The notes under the pieces were generated by a model. It was not told the DNA's origin. It searched no databases and was given only the letters and a program-made list of their open reading frames with translations. This document shows, piece by piece, positions 17,676 to 25,271 of a stretch of DNA of 52,208 bases. The position numbers and the translations under genes were made by a program. Position 1 is the first letter of the stretch. Every line of letters begins with the position of its first letter. This stretch comes from Candidatus Aminicenantota bacterium (lineage in GTDB: Bacteria > Acidobacteriota > Aminicenantia > Aminicenantales > UBA4085), in NCBI GenBank assembly GCA_017883285.1, contig JADGNV010000080.1, forward strand, positions 1-52,208. The letters run 5' to 3'.

Positions 17676-18050
17676 TTGCAGACTTACGGCAAAATCGACA
17701 GTAAATTCCGTTTCGTGATCCTGGCCTCGAAGCGGGCCAAACAGCTCCTAAGGGGCGCCAAGGTCAAGGTGAAAACGAAATCGAAGAACCCCATCCGAAT
17801 CGCCCAGATCGAAGTCAAGTCCGGCGTCGTGGATTACGAGATCATCCAGTCCCTGCGCGGCGACGCCCCCGAGATCGAAGAGCAGGTGCTCGGCGTCGTG
17901 GACGCCGGGGGCGAAGTCGAGGACTGCGGCGGAGAGCCGGCGGGGGACAATGAGCCCGATGGGAACGACGACCCCGAAGAAGCCGTCGACGCCGATTACA
18001 ATGAGGAGCTTCCCGACGGGGTCGTCGGCCAAGAGAAAGACGACGAATAG
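17676..18050 (+). CDS. rpoZ: DNA-directed RNA polymerase omega subunit
   Basis: This 124-residue protein has an omega-like N-terminal half (DSKFRFVILASKRAKQLLRG, then KSGVVDYEII). A long acidic tail of about 60 residues follows (EEQVLGVVDAGGEVEDCGGE and onward). Omega helps assemble the RNA polymerase core by clamping the beta-prime C-terminus. The start is a TTG at 17676, nine bases after GAGGAG, because the only in-frame ATG (17634) precedes the predicted transcription start. The acidic tail is unusual beside short omegas of model bacteria. Its last 55 bases overlap the convergent CYTH gene. Confidence 0.85.
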   Translation: MQTYGKIDSKFRFVILASKRAKQLLRGAKVKVKTKSKNPIRIAQIEVKSGVVDYEIIQSLRGDAPEIEEQVLGVVDAGGEVEDCGGEPAGDNEPDGNDDPEEAVDADYNEELPDGVVGQEKDDE

Positions 18051-18571
18051 GGGAGCCCCCCTCCCTTTCCTGCCCGGATCAGCAGGGCGATGTAGTCCAA
18101 CTTGATCCAGTCCTTCTTCGGGATCCCGAGTTGCTTCGAGACCCGGGCGATCTTCTCCCGCTTGCCTTCGAATTCGAGGAACGTGCCGGCCGCCGTCTCG
18201 TCCAGGCAGATTTTCAGGGTCTTGATCCGGAACACCGCCCGGTGCTTTTCGTAGCGGAACATGGGGACATAGCCCAGCCCGACCAGGATCTTGTGGAACT
18301 GGCGGACGTTTTTCACCTCGGATTCATACTCCTCCCGGATCTTGTATTTCCGGGATTTTTGCGGGGCGCCCTTGTAGGTCACGAAGGATTTCCGACCCGC
18401 GGTCCGCACGCGCAGCGCCCGCTTGCCGGAGAACAATTCCCGGTCTTTGCGGTCGTAGAGGGTGTTCACCTCGTGATGACGTTCCCGGACGAGGACCGCG
18501 CCCAGGGCGGACAGCCGCTCGCGGACGTCCTTCAGATCGGGGACGGGGACCTTGACTTCGATCTCGAGCAC
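17996..18571 (-). CDS. CYTH domain protein (class IV adenylate cyclase / thiamine triphosphatase-like)
   Basis: This 191-residue protein starts with the ExExK signature of the CYTH superfamily (LEIEVKV, E3/E5/K7). Alternating basic and acidic strands follow (KRALRVRT, VTYKGAP, REEYES, FRYEKHR, CLDETAAGTFLEFEG), which form the phosphate-binding tunnel. CYTH proteins hydrolyse or cyclise triphosphates; class IV adenylate cyclase and archaeal-type triphosphatases share this pattern, so the substrate is open. The GTG start at 18571 is one base after the polyprenyl synthase stop (TGA-C-GTG), showing coupling. The final ~17 residues lie antisense to the end of rpoZ and look non-conserved. Confidence 0.85.
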   Translation of the reverse strand: MLEIEVKVPVPDLKDVRERLSALGAVLVRERHHEVNTLYDRKDRELFSGKRALRVRTAGRKSFVTYKGAPQKSRKYKIREEYESEVKNVRQFHKILVGLGYVPMFRYEKHRAVFRIKTLKICLDETAAGTFLEFEGKREKIARVSKQLGIPKKDWIKLDYIALLIRAGKGGGLPYSSSFSWPTTPSGSSSL

Positions 18572-18572
18572 G

Positions 18573-19568
18573 TCAGGCGTTTCTCTGGAGGACCAGGTCC
18601 GCGATCCGTTCGAGCGACTGGCGATGCTCGGTCGCCGGGAACTCCGCCAGGCTCTCTTTCGCTTTCCGGACGTAATCGGCGGCTCGCTCGTAGGCGGAAT
18701 CGAGACCGCCCGCAGCCAAGACGATGTCCCGGACCTGTCGGGGCGCATCGGACCGGGTCTTCCGGTTCTCGATGAGCTCGACGAGGCGCGCGCGGTCACG
18801 CCCCTGGGCCGCGCTGACGGCATGGATGAGGGGGAGGGTGATGCGGCCTTCGCGGAAGTCCGACAGGACGGGTTTCCCCATCGACTTCTCCTCGCCCTTG
18901 AAGTCCAGAAGGTCGTCCACGATCTGGAACGCCAGCCCCAGGGACGTGCCGAATTCGTGCAGTTTCTCCTGCTGGCCGGGCGAAATTCCGGCCAGAAGGC
19001 CGCCGATCCGGCAGGCGCAGGAAAAGAGCGCGGCGGTCTTCTTGTCCAGGATCTCGAGATAGACTTCCTCGGACAGGTCGGCCCGGCCGCTCATCGAGAA
19101 TTCGATGAGCTCGCCTTCGACCATCGCGACCGTCACGTCGGCCAGGAGGTCGATGAGGGGGTAGATCTTGGTCTTCAGGGCCAGAGCGATGGACTGGATA
19201 TACAGGAAATCGCCCAGCAGGACCGAAATGTTCGCGCCCCACTTGGCGTGGACCGTGTCCTGGCCCCGCCGGAGCGTGGAATTGTCGACGATGTCGTCGT
19301 GGATCAAGCTGGCGGTGTGGATGATCTCGACCAGGGCCGACCAGAAGACATGGTCGGCGCCCTTGTAGCCGCACATCTTGGCCGAGAGGATGAGGAGGGC
19401 CGGCCGGATTCGCTTGCCCCCCTTTTGGAAGAGGTAGCGGTTGACCTCGGCGATCAGGGGATTCGAGGAGGCGCTGATCTCCCGGAGGCGGCTTTCGACG
19501 TCGTTGAGATCGGACTGGATGCCCCGGTAGAGGTCGTCGAGCGGAAGGGATTTATGTCCGGCGGCCAT
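18573..19568 (-). CDS. Long-chain polyprenyl diphosphate synthase
   Basis: This 331-residue protein has the all-trans prenyltransferase motifs GGKRIRP (50-56), first Asp-rich motif DDIVD (91-95) and second DDLLD (218-222). Small residues (A86, S87) sit four and five positions before the first motif (HTASLIHDD). Bulky residues there would stop the chain, so a long product such as a C35-C50 quinone side chain is likely. The ATG is 9 bases after the -10 hexamer, so the message has nearly no leader. It is coupled to the CYTH gene downstream. Confidence 0.92.
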   Translation of the reverse strand: MAAGHKSLPLDDLYRGIQSDLNDVESRLREISASSNPLIAEVNRYLFQKGGKRIRPALLILSAKMCGYKGADHVFWSALVEIIHTASLIHDDIVDNSTLRRGQDTVHAKWGANISVLLGDFLYIQSIALALKTKIYPLIDLLADVTVAMVEGELIEFSMSGRADLSEEVYLEILDKKTAALFSCACRIGGLLAGISPGQQEKLHEFGTSLGLAFQIVDDLLDFKGEEKSMGKPVLSDFREGRITLPLIHAVSAAQGRDRARLVELIENRKTRSDAPRQVRDIVLAAGGLDSAYERAADYVRKAKESLAEFPATEHRQSLERIADLVLQRNA

Positions 19569-19577
19569 GGCGAACGT

Positions 19578-19606
19578 ATATTAACATTGAAAAGCCGTTT
19601 ATTCAA
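19578..19606 (-). promoter_or_regulatory. Promoter of the polyprenyl synthase operon
   Basis: On the minus strand TTGAAT (19601-19606) and TAATAT (19578-19583) are spaced by 17 bp. The start point near 19571 leaves only about 3 bases before the ATG at 19568. Confidence 0.65.
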
Positions 19607-19638
19607 AGAGGATTTTGGGCGATGAGCCTTGATCGCGA

Positions 19639-20433
19639 TCAGGTGTTGGGAGAGGCCGGGAATGCCGCCCGGTAGTTCCGGGCGACCGTCTCGGCCAGCG
19701 CCGCCAGGCCGACGCCCCGGACTTCGGCCACCCGCTCCGCGGTGGCGACGACGAAGGCGGGCTCGTTGCGCCGGCCGCGATGGGGGACGGGCGCGAGGTA
19801 AGGCGCGTCGGTCTCGAGGAGCAGGCGGTCGGCCGGCACCTTCGCCGCGATTTCGCGCAGGCCCCCTGCGTTCGGGAAAGTGACGATCCCGGAGAACGAG
19901 ATGTAAAACCCCGTGTCGAGCATGATCCGGGCGAATTCCCAGTCCTCGGTGAAGCAATGGAGGACGCCTCCCCGGGAGAATCCCTCTTCGCGGACGGCGG
20001 CCGCAATGTCGCCCCCGGCGTTGCGGCTGTGGATGATCACCGGGAGCCCGACGTCGGCGGCCAGAGCCAACTGACGGCGGAACGCGTCCCGCTGCTCCCG
20101 CGGGGAGGAGAAATCGTAGTGGTAGTCGAGGCCGATCTCGCCGACGGCGACGATGCGGCCTTCTAAAGCCAGCCGACGGACAGCGTCGAGCAATGCGGGA
20201 GAGTCGAGACGGGCCTGATGGGGATGGAGCCCGGCCGCGGCCCGGATCCGGCGGTCCTCGGCGGTAAGACGAAGGACGGTCACCGCGCTCTTCTCGTTCG
20301 TGATGTCGATCGGGCAGAGGATTTCGTCGACCCCGGCCGCCCGGGCCCGTTCCAGGACGGCCGCGCGGTCCGCGTCGAATTCGTCCATGTCGAGATGGGC
20401 GTGGGAGTCGGGCAGGGAGAATGGGATTTCCAT
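19639..20433 (-). CDS. tatD: TatD family metal-dependent hydrolase (DNase)
   Basis: This 264-residue TIM-barrel hydrolase has HAH (H11, H13) at the first strand, VGEIGLDYHYD with the metal-bridging Glu, PVIIHSR and HCF His motifs, and the final Asp in LLETDAPYLAP. TatD enzymes are two-metal nucleases linked to DNA repair and RNA or DNA turnover. A perfect TATAAT (20443-20448, minus strand) ends 10 bases before the ATG. The AGGAACG between them looks like a ribosome binding site but would lie mostly outside the transcript. The gene sits 23 bp from a large palindromic element. Confidence 0.92.
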   Translation of the reverse strand: MEIPFSLPDSHAHLDMDEFDADRAAVLERARAAGVDEILCPIDITNEKSAVTVLRLTAEDRRIRAAAGLHPHQARLDSPALLDAVRRLALEGRIVAVGEIGLDYHYDFSSPREQRDAFRRQLALAADVGLPVIIHSRNAGGDIAAAVREEGFSRGGVLHCFTEDWEFARIMLDTGFYISFSGIVTFPNAGGLREIAAKVPADRLLLETDAPYLAPVPHRGRRNEPAFVVATAERVAEVRGVGLAALAETVARNYRAAFPASPNT

Positions 20434-20442
20434 GGCGTTCCT

Positions 20443-20448
20443 ATTATA
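20443..20448 (-). promoter_or_regulatory. -10 element of tatD
   Basis: A perfect TATAAT on the minus strand lies 9 bases before the ATG at 20433. The -35 position falls inside the right-hand neighbour palindrome (20457-20527), so the element may supply or affect the promoter. Confidence 0.55.
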
Positions 20449-20456
20449 TGCGAAAC

Positions 20457-20527
20457 AAAAAGGGGACGGTTCTATTTATTATGGATTTCCGGATAAAACG
20501 CCCCATAAATAGAACCGTCCCCTTTTT
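20457..20527. repeat. Palindromic element with perfect 23-bp arms (REP/MITE-like)
   Basis: The left arm (20457-20479, beginning AAAAAGGGGACGGTTC) is perfectly complementary to the right arm (20505-20527, ending CCGTCCCCTTTTT). A 25-base spacer separates them. The AAAAGGGGACGGTTCTATTT core resembles repeats that accompany REP-associated Y1 transposases in other genomes, as far as I recall. No transposase is in this window. It lies between the tatD promoter and the DUF885 terminator. Confidence 0.8.
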
Positions 20528-20531
20528 GGGC

Positions 20532-20583
20532 AAAAAAAATCCCCGCACCGTTCAATCCCCGAAGGGATTGGACGGCACGGGGC
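20532..20583 (-). terminator. Rho-independent terminator of the DUF885 gene
   Basis: Reading the minus strand, a 19-position stem (CCCCGTGCCGTCCAATCCC and its partner, 16 Watson-Crick pairs, 2 wobbles and 1 mismatch) closes a short TTC-type loop. It is followed by ATTTTTTTT. It starts 19 bases after the stop codon at 20602. Confidence 0.85.
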
Positions 20584-20601
20584 GCGGATCTTCCCGGCGC
20601 G

Positions 20602-22374
20602 TTACTGGATGAGCCGGGTCTTGATCGTGCGGAGGGGCAGCGGACCGCCGGCGAGGAGCTTCTGGAGGAACTCCTTCTGATTGTAGGTGGCGCCCTTCGC
20701 CTGCTTGTAATCCTTTTCCATGTCCAGGATTTCCTGGTAGCCGACGTACGGATAGGCCGCCGCGACCGGGTTCAGGACGATCATGTTCCATCGCCGTTCG
20801 GCTTCGGGCTGGGACATGAAGCCGGTGATGGTCCAGACGCGCATGGCCTGTTCCTTGGTCAGGCCGCCCTGGTGGATGCCGAGGTCGAGCTGATAATCGA
20901 GGACCGCCCGCAGCTTCAGTTTGAGCTGGTTCAGCCGCTGGCGGAGGTCGTAGCTGTTCAGTCCGGCGCTGATGTACATCTCATCGGTGTAGAGGGGCCA
21001 TCCTCTGAGGAGCGGCTGGCTCGGGTACATCTTCCGGATAAGAGTCGCGCCCTTACGGGAGAACGCCGCCGGGAAGAACGACCCGGGGTAGATCTTCTCG
21101 ATGGTCCACATCGGGATCATGAAGTTGTTGTATTCGTCGAAGAAGCCTTTGATCTGCTCGGGCGTCCATTCCTCGGGGACGGGGCGGATCAGGGCGGTGT
21201 AGGACCCAGCCGGATCGTAGGGGCCTGGCGCCAGGAGCTTGCTCAGCATCGAGCCCTGGTTGAGGGCGGTCATGGCTTCGATCTGGAGAGGCTCTTCCGG
21301 CATATCGAGGAGCTTGGTCTTGGCGAGGAAGGCCTTGATGTCGTCGGCGGACGCCTTGACCTTGGAAATCCACTCGTCCTTCGTCGGCTGGTCCCCTTGG
21401 ATATGGGCTAGGACGTTGCTGATGACCGCGTTCGTTATCCGGTCCCCGGACATGTTCTGGGGCGGGTTGTCGATGTCGAACTTCGGGTCCATGATCTTGT
21501 AGTAGGGGATGCAGACGAGAAACATCTCCCGCCGGATGTTATTGGAGTCGGCCTTGGCCCGGGCGTTGAATTCGTCGAACATGGCTGTGGTCTGGCAGGT
21601 CAGCCGGAGGATCTTAGCGTGGGCTTCGGGGCCCAGCCGGAAATTGCCGGTGGATTTGGCCAGCAGGTCGGTCTGAAGGAATTTCTGGTAGTCCGTGAGG
21701 GCCGCGATCACCTTGGCGTGTTCGGCCATGAACGGGGTTTTCACCGCGGGCGATGCGGATTCGGCGAGCTTGGGGACTTCGGTGATGTAGAAATCGAGGA
21801 TGGCCGGCATCTGTTTGATGGCCGCCTCGGTGTATTCCTTGGCCGGCGTCTTGAGGTTCGCCTTGGCTTGCTTGACGAGCTCGGGGATCTTCTTGGCCCG
21901 CTCCGTGGCGCTCTTCAGCCGGGTGTCGAGCGGGGCGAAGTCCTTGGCCAGGAGGCTTCGGATGGAGTTGAGCAGGATGTCGTTGTAGTGGAGCGGGTTG
22001 TACTCCTGGGGGACGAGCCGCTCGAGACGGAAGAGATCATATTCGATGGCATCGAGCAGAATCTCGCGATCGATCTTGACCTCGGGACTGAGCTTGTCGA
22101 CGCTGATCTTGGTCATGAGTTCTTTGTTGATGGCCTCGATCTCGTTGCCCCGCTTGTCGATGACGGATTCGCTGAAGTCCTCGAGCAATCCGTTGAACTT
22201 GTTGAATCCGGCCATCGTCCCGGCGGTGGGGTAGAATTTCCAGTAGGATTCGAGATACGTATCCACCAGCTTGCTGAACTTGGGGTCGTCCGGGCTCTGC
22301 TGGGACTGCAGGGCTCCGAAGCCCGCCATCAGCAGGATTCCGCACACGACGGGGATGATCGCGATTTTCCTCAT
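20602..22374 (-). CDS. DUF885 family secreted protein, metal site degenerate
   Basis: This 590-residue protein has a signal peptide (MRKIAIIPVVCGILLMAGFG, cleavage near the LQSQQ segment). The rest is the mostly helical DUF885 fold, with motifs such as LRRWPLY-like RGWPLYTDEMY and EQAMRVWTITGFMSQP. Typical DUF885 proteins carry HExxPGH and EGWALYxE, which suggest metallopeptidase activity. Here the first motif reads EKIYPGSFF and the second RGWPLYTDE, so both His ligands are missing. It could be a non-catalytic binding protein. It has its own promoter and a strong terminator. Confidence 0.8.
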   Translation of the reverse strand: MRKIAIIPVVCGILLMAGFGALQSQQSPDDPKFSKLVDTYLESYWKFYPTAGTMAGFNKFNGLLEDFSESVIDKRGNEIEAINKELMTKISVDKLSPEVKIDREILLDAIEYDLFRLERLVPQEYNPLHYNDILLNSIRSLLAKDFAPLDTRLKSATERAKKIPELVKQAKANLKTPAKEYTEAAIKQMPAILDFYITEVPKLAESASPAVKTPFMAEHAKVIAALTDYQKFLQTDLLAKSTGNFRLGPEAHAKILRLTCQTTAMFDEFNARAKADSNNIRREMFLVCIPYYKIMDPKFDIDNPPQNMSGDRITNAVISNVLAHIQGDQPTKDEWISKVKASADDIKAFLAKTKLLDMPEEPLQIEAMTALNQGSMLSKLLAPGPYDPAGSYTALIRPVPEEWTPEQIKGFFDEYNNFMIPMWTIEKIYPGSFFPAAFSRKGATLIRKMYPSQPLLRGWPLYTDEMYISAGLNSYDLRQRLNQLKLKLRAVLDYQLDLGIHQGGLTKEQAMRVWTITGFMSQPEAERRWNMIVLNPVAAAYPYVGYQEILDMEKDYKQAKGATYNQKEFLQKLLAGGPLPLRTIKTRLIQ

Positions 22375-22435
22375 GGCTTCCTCCTCTTCCTCATGTAAAG
22401 CTATTTAAAGAAATAGCGGGTCGATTGGATTCCGA

Positions 22436-22465
22436 ATCCTAGCACAATATTCCCGCTGAATGCAA
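22436..22465 (-). promoter_or_regulatory. Promoter of the DUF885 gene
   Basis: On the minus strand TTGCAT (22460-22465) and TAGGAT (22436-22441) are spaced by 18 bp, with an extended-type TG before the -10 (TGCTAGGAT). A 7-bp hairpin, GCTATTT-AAAG-AAATAGC (22400-22417), sits in the leader. The rest of 22375-22601 holds only a small GC hairpin (22471-22487). Confidence 0.55.
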
Positions 22466-22601
22466 TTCCTAAGGGGAAAATCCCCTTGGGCCGGCGGCCC
22501 GATGTTCCGTTCCCGGTATTCGATCATCTTTCCCGCAGTAAAGAGAGCAACTTCCGTGCCAAGATGCGCGGAAAGGACGGCCCGGTCGCTGCGGGGAGCC
22601 C

Positions 22602-23603
22602 TCACCAGCGGATCGCGGCCGACGCCCAGGTGAAGCCCGAACCGAAGGATGTCAGGACCAGGCAGTCGCCCCGCTTGAGGCGGCCTTCCCGGACGGCCTC
22701 GTCGAGGAGGATGGGGATCGAAGCAGCGGTCGTATTCCCGTAGCGGTCGATGTTCCGGCCGACCTTCTCGATCGGGATCTGGAGCTTCTTCGCCACCATC
22801 TGCGAGATGCGGTCGTTGGCCTGGTGGGGGATGAGGAGGTTCACGTCGGCGACGGTCAGCCCGTTCCGGGCCAGGGCCGTCTGGACGGCCTCGGGCATGC
22901 GCTCGCAGGCGTTCTTGAACACGTTCTTGCCGTCCATGCGGGGGAAGAACCGGCGCTCCTCGAACACCTCCCTGTCGAACGTCGGCTTGCGGGCGGAGCT
23001 CGGCTGTTCCATCCACAGGTCGCGCATGAAGCGGCCGTCGGCGTAGAGGTGGGTCGACAGGATCCCCCGGCCGTCGTCGGCGGGATTCGGTTCGAGGATG
23101 ACCGCGGCGCCGCCGTCCCCGAACAGGACGGCCATGTCGCGGCCTTCGTCGGAGTAGTCGAGGTTGTGCGACTGGACCTCCGCGGCGCAGAGCAGGATCT
23201 TCTTGTACGTCCCCGTCCGGATGTATTGGTCGGCCACGGACAGGGCGTAAATAAAGCCGCTGCACTGGTTGCGGATGTCCAGGGCGCCGATCGGGGCCAG
23301 GCCGAGCTTCGCCTGGATCATGACCCCGATGCCGGGGAAGTAGTGGTCCGGGGCGATCGTGGCCGCGATGATGAAATCGATCTCGGACTTGTCGATTCCC
23401 GCGCTTTCGATGGCCTTCCTCGCGGCTTCGACCGCCAGGTCCGAACTCCCGACGCCGCCTTCGGCGTAATGGCGCTCCTTGATCCCCGACCTCTGCTGGA
23501 TCCAGTCGTCCGTCGTGTTCATGATCTTCTCGAGATCGAAATTGGTCACGACCTGGGGAGGGAGGTATCGGCCCGTCCCGGTGATGATGGCTCGTTTGTT
23601 CAT
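22602..23603 (-). CDS. fabH: 3-oxoacyl-ACP synthase III family protein
   Basis: This 333-residue thiolase-fold enzyme has the KAS III Cys-His-Asn triad: C114 in RNQCSGFIYAL, H260 in IPHQAND and N290 in RYGNTTAAS. It starts with MNKRAIITGTGRYLPP, typical of FabH. KAS III condenses acetyl-CoA or branched acyl-CoA with malonyl-ACP to begin fatty acid synthesis. No acpP, fabD or plsX gene is adjacent, so a role in a different acyl condensation is possible. The ATG at 23603 follows AAGGCGG; a longer in-frame upstream reading to 24215 is antisense to other genes and is rejected. Confidence 0.9.
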   Translation of the reverse strand: MNKRAIITGTGRYLPPQVVTNFDLEKIMNTTDDWIQQRSGIKERHYAEGGVGSSDLAVEAARKAIESAGIDKSEIDFIIAATIAPDHYFPGIGVMIQAKLGLAPIGALDIRNQCSGFIYALSVADQYIRTGTYKKILLCAAEVQSHNLDYSDEGRDMAVLFGDGGAAVILEPNPADDGRGILSTHLYADGRFMRDLWMEQPSSARKPTFDREVFEERRFFPRMDGKNVFKNACERMPEAVQTALARNGLTVADVNLLIPHQANDRISQMVAKKLQIPIEKVGRNIDRYGNTTAASIPILLDEAVREGRLKRGDCLVLTSFGSGFTWASAAIRW

Positions 23604-23627
23604 GGGCACCGCCTTTTCCGTGGCGCC

Positions 23628-23657
23628 ATTATAATAAAGGGGTTCGAAAAAAGTAAA
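23628..23657 (-). promoter_or_regulatory. Promoter of fabH
   Basis: On the minus strand TTTACT (23652-23657) and a perfect TATAAT (23628-23633) are spaced by 18 bp. The leader is about 18 bases. Confidence 0.65.
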
Positions 23658-23677
23658 GCGTTTCCGGCTTCCGCTGC

Positions 23678-23707
23678 TTGACTTCGGGCGGGTCCCGCGC
23701 CTAAACT
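23678..23707 (+). promoter_or_regulatory. Promoter of the DsbD-N-like gene
   Basis: TTGACT (23678-23683) and TAAACT (23702-23707) are spaced by 18 bp. It is back to back with the fabH promoter, the two -35 hexamers being 20 bp apart. Confidence 0.6.
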
Positions 23708-23720
23708 CGGGAGGCGCACC

Positions 23721-24227
23721 ATGAATTCCCAACGCCGCTCGATTATCGTCGCCCTGGCGGCAGCGGTCTTGGCCCTCGCTCCGGCCGGAACGGGCGCGCG
23801 GCCCGCGCCGCGCGAGGACCCGGTCAAGGTCGAGTGCCGGATCAATCCCCTCCGCCTGTCGCGGGGGGAAGAGGGCCGGGTCGTGCTGTCGATCTCCGTC
23901 CTGGAGGGGGTCGTGATCAACGCCCAGCCTCCCTTCGTCGTCGAGTTCAGCCCCTGCGAGGAGCTCGTGTTCCCCAAGAATTTCTACACCGCCTCGGACT
24001 TGGGCGTCGAGGTCGTGGAGGAGAACGGCCGGGAGCGGCTCAGCCTGAAAAAGCCGGTCGAGATCCCCTTTACCGTCGACCTCAAAGCGAAGCGCAACGT
24101 CCACGTGCTCGAGGGGCGGCTGCGGTATTTCGTCACGTCCGTGAAGGACGGATGGTGCCTCAAGACTTCGACGAAGTTCTCGGCGACGTTCTCGACCCGC
24201 TTGACCGTGATCCAAAAGGGCGGCTGA
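23721..24227 (+). CDS. Small secreted protein, possibly DsbD N-terminal-like
   Basis: This 168-residue protein has a signal peptide (MNSQRRSIIVALAAAVLALA, cleavage near the GARPAP segment) and a beta-rich body. Stretches such as VLEGVVINAQPPFVVEFSP, VFPKNFYTASD and LEGRLRYFVTSVKDGWCLK recall the immunoglobulin-like N-terminal domain of DsbD/thiol-disulfide interchange proteins. Those bind partner thioredoxins through a Cys pair. Cys are present at the EFSPC and DGWC positions, but I cannot show that they are equivalent. The predicted start point gives a very short leader containing GGGAGG. The last 68 bases overlap the convergent epimerase gene. Confidence 0.65.
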   Translation: MNSQRRSIIVALAAAVLALAPAGTGARPAPREDPVKVECRINPLRLSRGEEGRVVLSISVLEGVVINAQPPFVVEFSPCEELVFPKNFYTASDLGVEVVEENGRERLSLKKPVEIPFTVDLKAKRNVHVLEGRLRYFVTSVKDGWCLKTSTKFSATFSTRLTVIQKGG

Positions 24228-25191
24228 GCCAGCCGTTCTCGATGTACCAGGCGGCGGTCTCCCGCATGCCCGCCTCGAGCGAAGTCTCGGATTCGAACCC
24301 GAGCCGCGCGCGCGCCTTCGCGACGTCGGCCACCCAGCCCGGCTGGCGGTAATCCCGGTATTTGTCCCTGTTGATCGGAGTGGGCTTCCGGAATATGGTG
24401 CTCAGGAGCTCGGAGGCGAGGACCCCGGCGAATGCCAGGCCGAACGGGATCACGATCTTCTTCGCGGCCACTCCCAAGGCCGCCGCCGCCGCCCGCCCCA
24501 TTTGGTCCAGGGTGTAGGGTTCCGGATCGGAGATGTTCAGGATTTCCCCGCTCGGGAGGGGAGTATTCGCGGCAAGGCGAAGGGCCCGGACCATGTCCTT
24601 GACGTAGCACAGGCTGAATGGCCTGCGTTTGAATCCCACGGTCGGCATAATGCCGCGTTGGATGTATCGGAAAAGGTTGAGAAAATCGGTGTCGCGGGGG
24701 CCGTAGACCGCGGCCGCCCGGAGGATCACGATCGGGAAACGGTCCTTCCGGGCCAGCGCCTCCTCTTCGCCGCCGCGCTTGCTCTCGCCGTACGGCGTCA
24801 CCGTCCGGGGAGGGTCGTCCTCGGTCCGGCGGCTGCCCTTTTCCGAGGGCCCGCCGGCGGCCACGCTGGAGAGGACCACGACTTTCGGCCGGAGGCCCTG
24901 CCGCTCCAGGGCATCGAGCAAGCTTGCCGTCCCTTTTCGGTTTACGGTATAATAGTCTTTCTTTTTCAGCGCTTTGGTCAGGCCCGCGAGATGATAGACG
25001 ACGTCCAGGCCCGCGGGCAGATCCGGGATGCTGAAGAGGTCGCCCGTCAATGGCCGGATCGGCCGCCCGGGGGGGGCCGCCAGGCGTCCGGGGTCGCGGA
25101 CCAGGGCATAGATCTCGTCGTCCGCTGCGGAGAGCGCCTCGACGAGATGGCTGCCGATGAAGCCCGTGGCTCCGGTGATCAGAATTTTCAT
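24160..25191 (-). CDS. NAD-dependent epimerase/dehydratase (extended SDR)
   Basis: This 343-residue protein has the Rossmann glycine motif GATGFIGSH (residues 7-15), the Ser of VVVLSSVAAGG and the catalytic YGESK (Tyr and Lys spaced by three). Extended SDRs of this type act on nucleotide sugars, or reduce or isomerise 3-beta-hydroxysteroid-like substrates; the substrate cannot be read here. A TTGACC/TAAAAT promoter leaves a leader of about 9 bases with no ribosome binding site. The last ~22 residues (Ser/Arg-rich, after YIENGW) are encoded antisense to the neighbouring gene and look non-conserved. Confidence 0.88.
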   Translation of the reverse strand: MKILITGATGFIGSHLVEALSAADDEIYALVRDPGRLAAPPGRPIRPLTGDLFSIPDLPAGLDVVYHLAGLTKALKKKDYYTVNRKGTASLLDALERQGLRPKVVVLSSVAAGGPSEKGSRRTEDDPPRTVTPYGESKRGGEEEALARKDRFPIVILRAAAVYGPRDTDFLNLFRYIQRGIMPTVGFKRRPFSLCYVKDMVRALRLAANTPLPSGEILNISDPEPYTLDQMGRAAAAALGVAAKKIVIPFGLAFAGVLASELLSTIFRKPTPINRDKYRDYRQPGWVADVAKARARLGFESETSLEAGMRETAAWYIENGWLSRPFGSRSSGSRTSPRTSSKS

Positions 25192-25206
25192 GAAACGAGG
25201 ACTTTC

Positions 25207-25235
25207 ATTTTAAGACATTATCGCCGGAGGGTCAA
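25207..25235 (-). promoter_or_regulatory. Promoter of the epimerase gene
   Basis: On the minus strand TTGACC (25230-25235) and TAAAAT (25207-25212) are spaced by 17 bp. Transcription should begin near 25200, about 9 bases before the ATG. Confidence 0.65.
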
Positions 25236-25271
25236 ACGTGGCTCCCGGTCCCCGATACGAAAGGAAGCACC

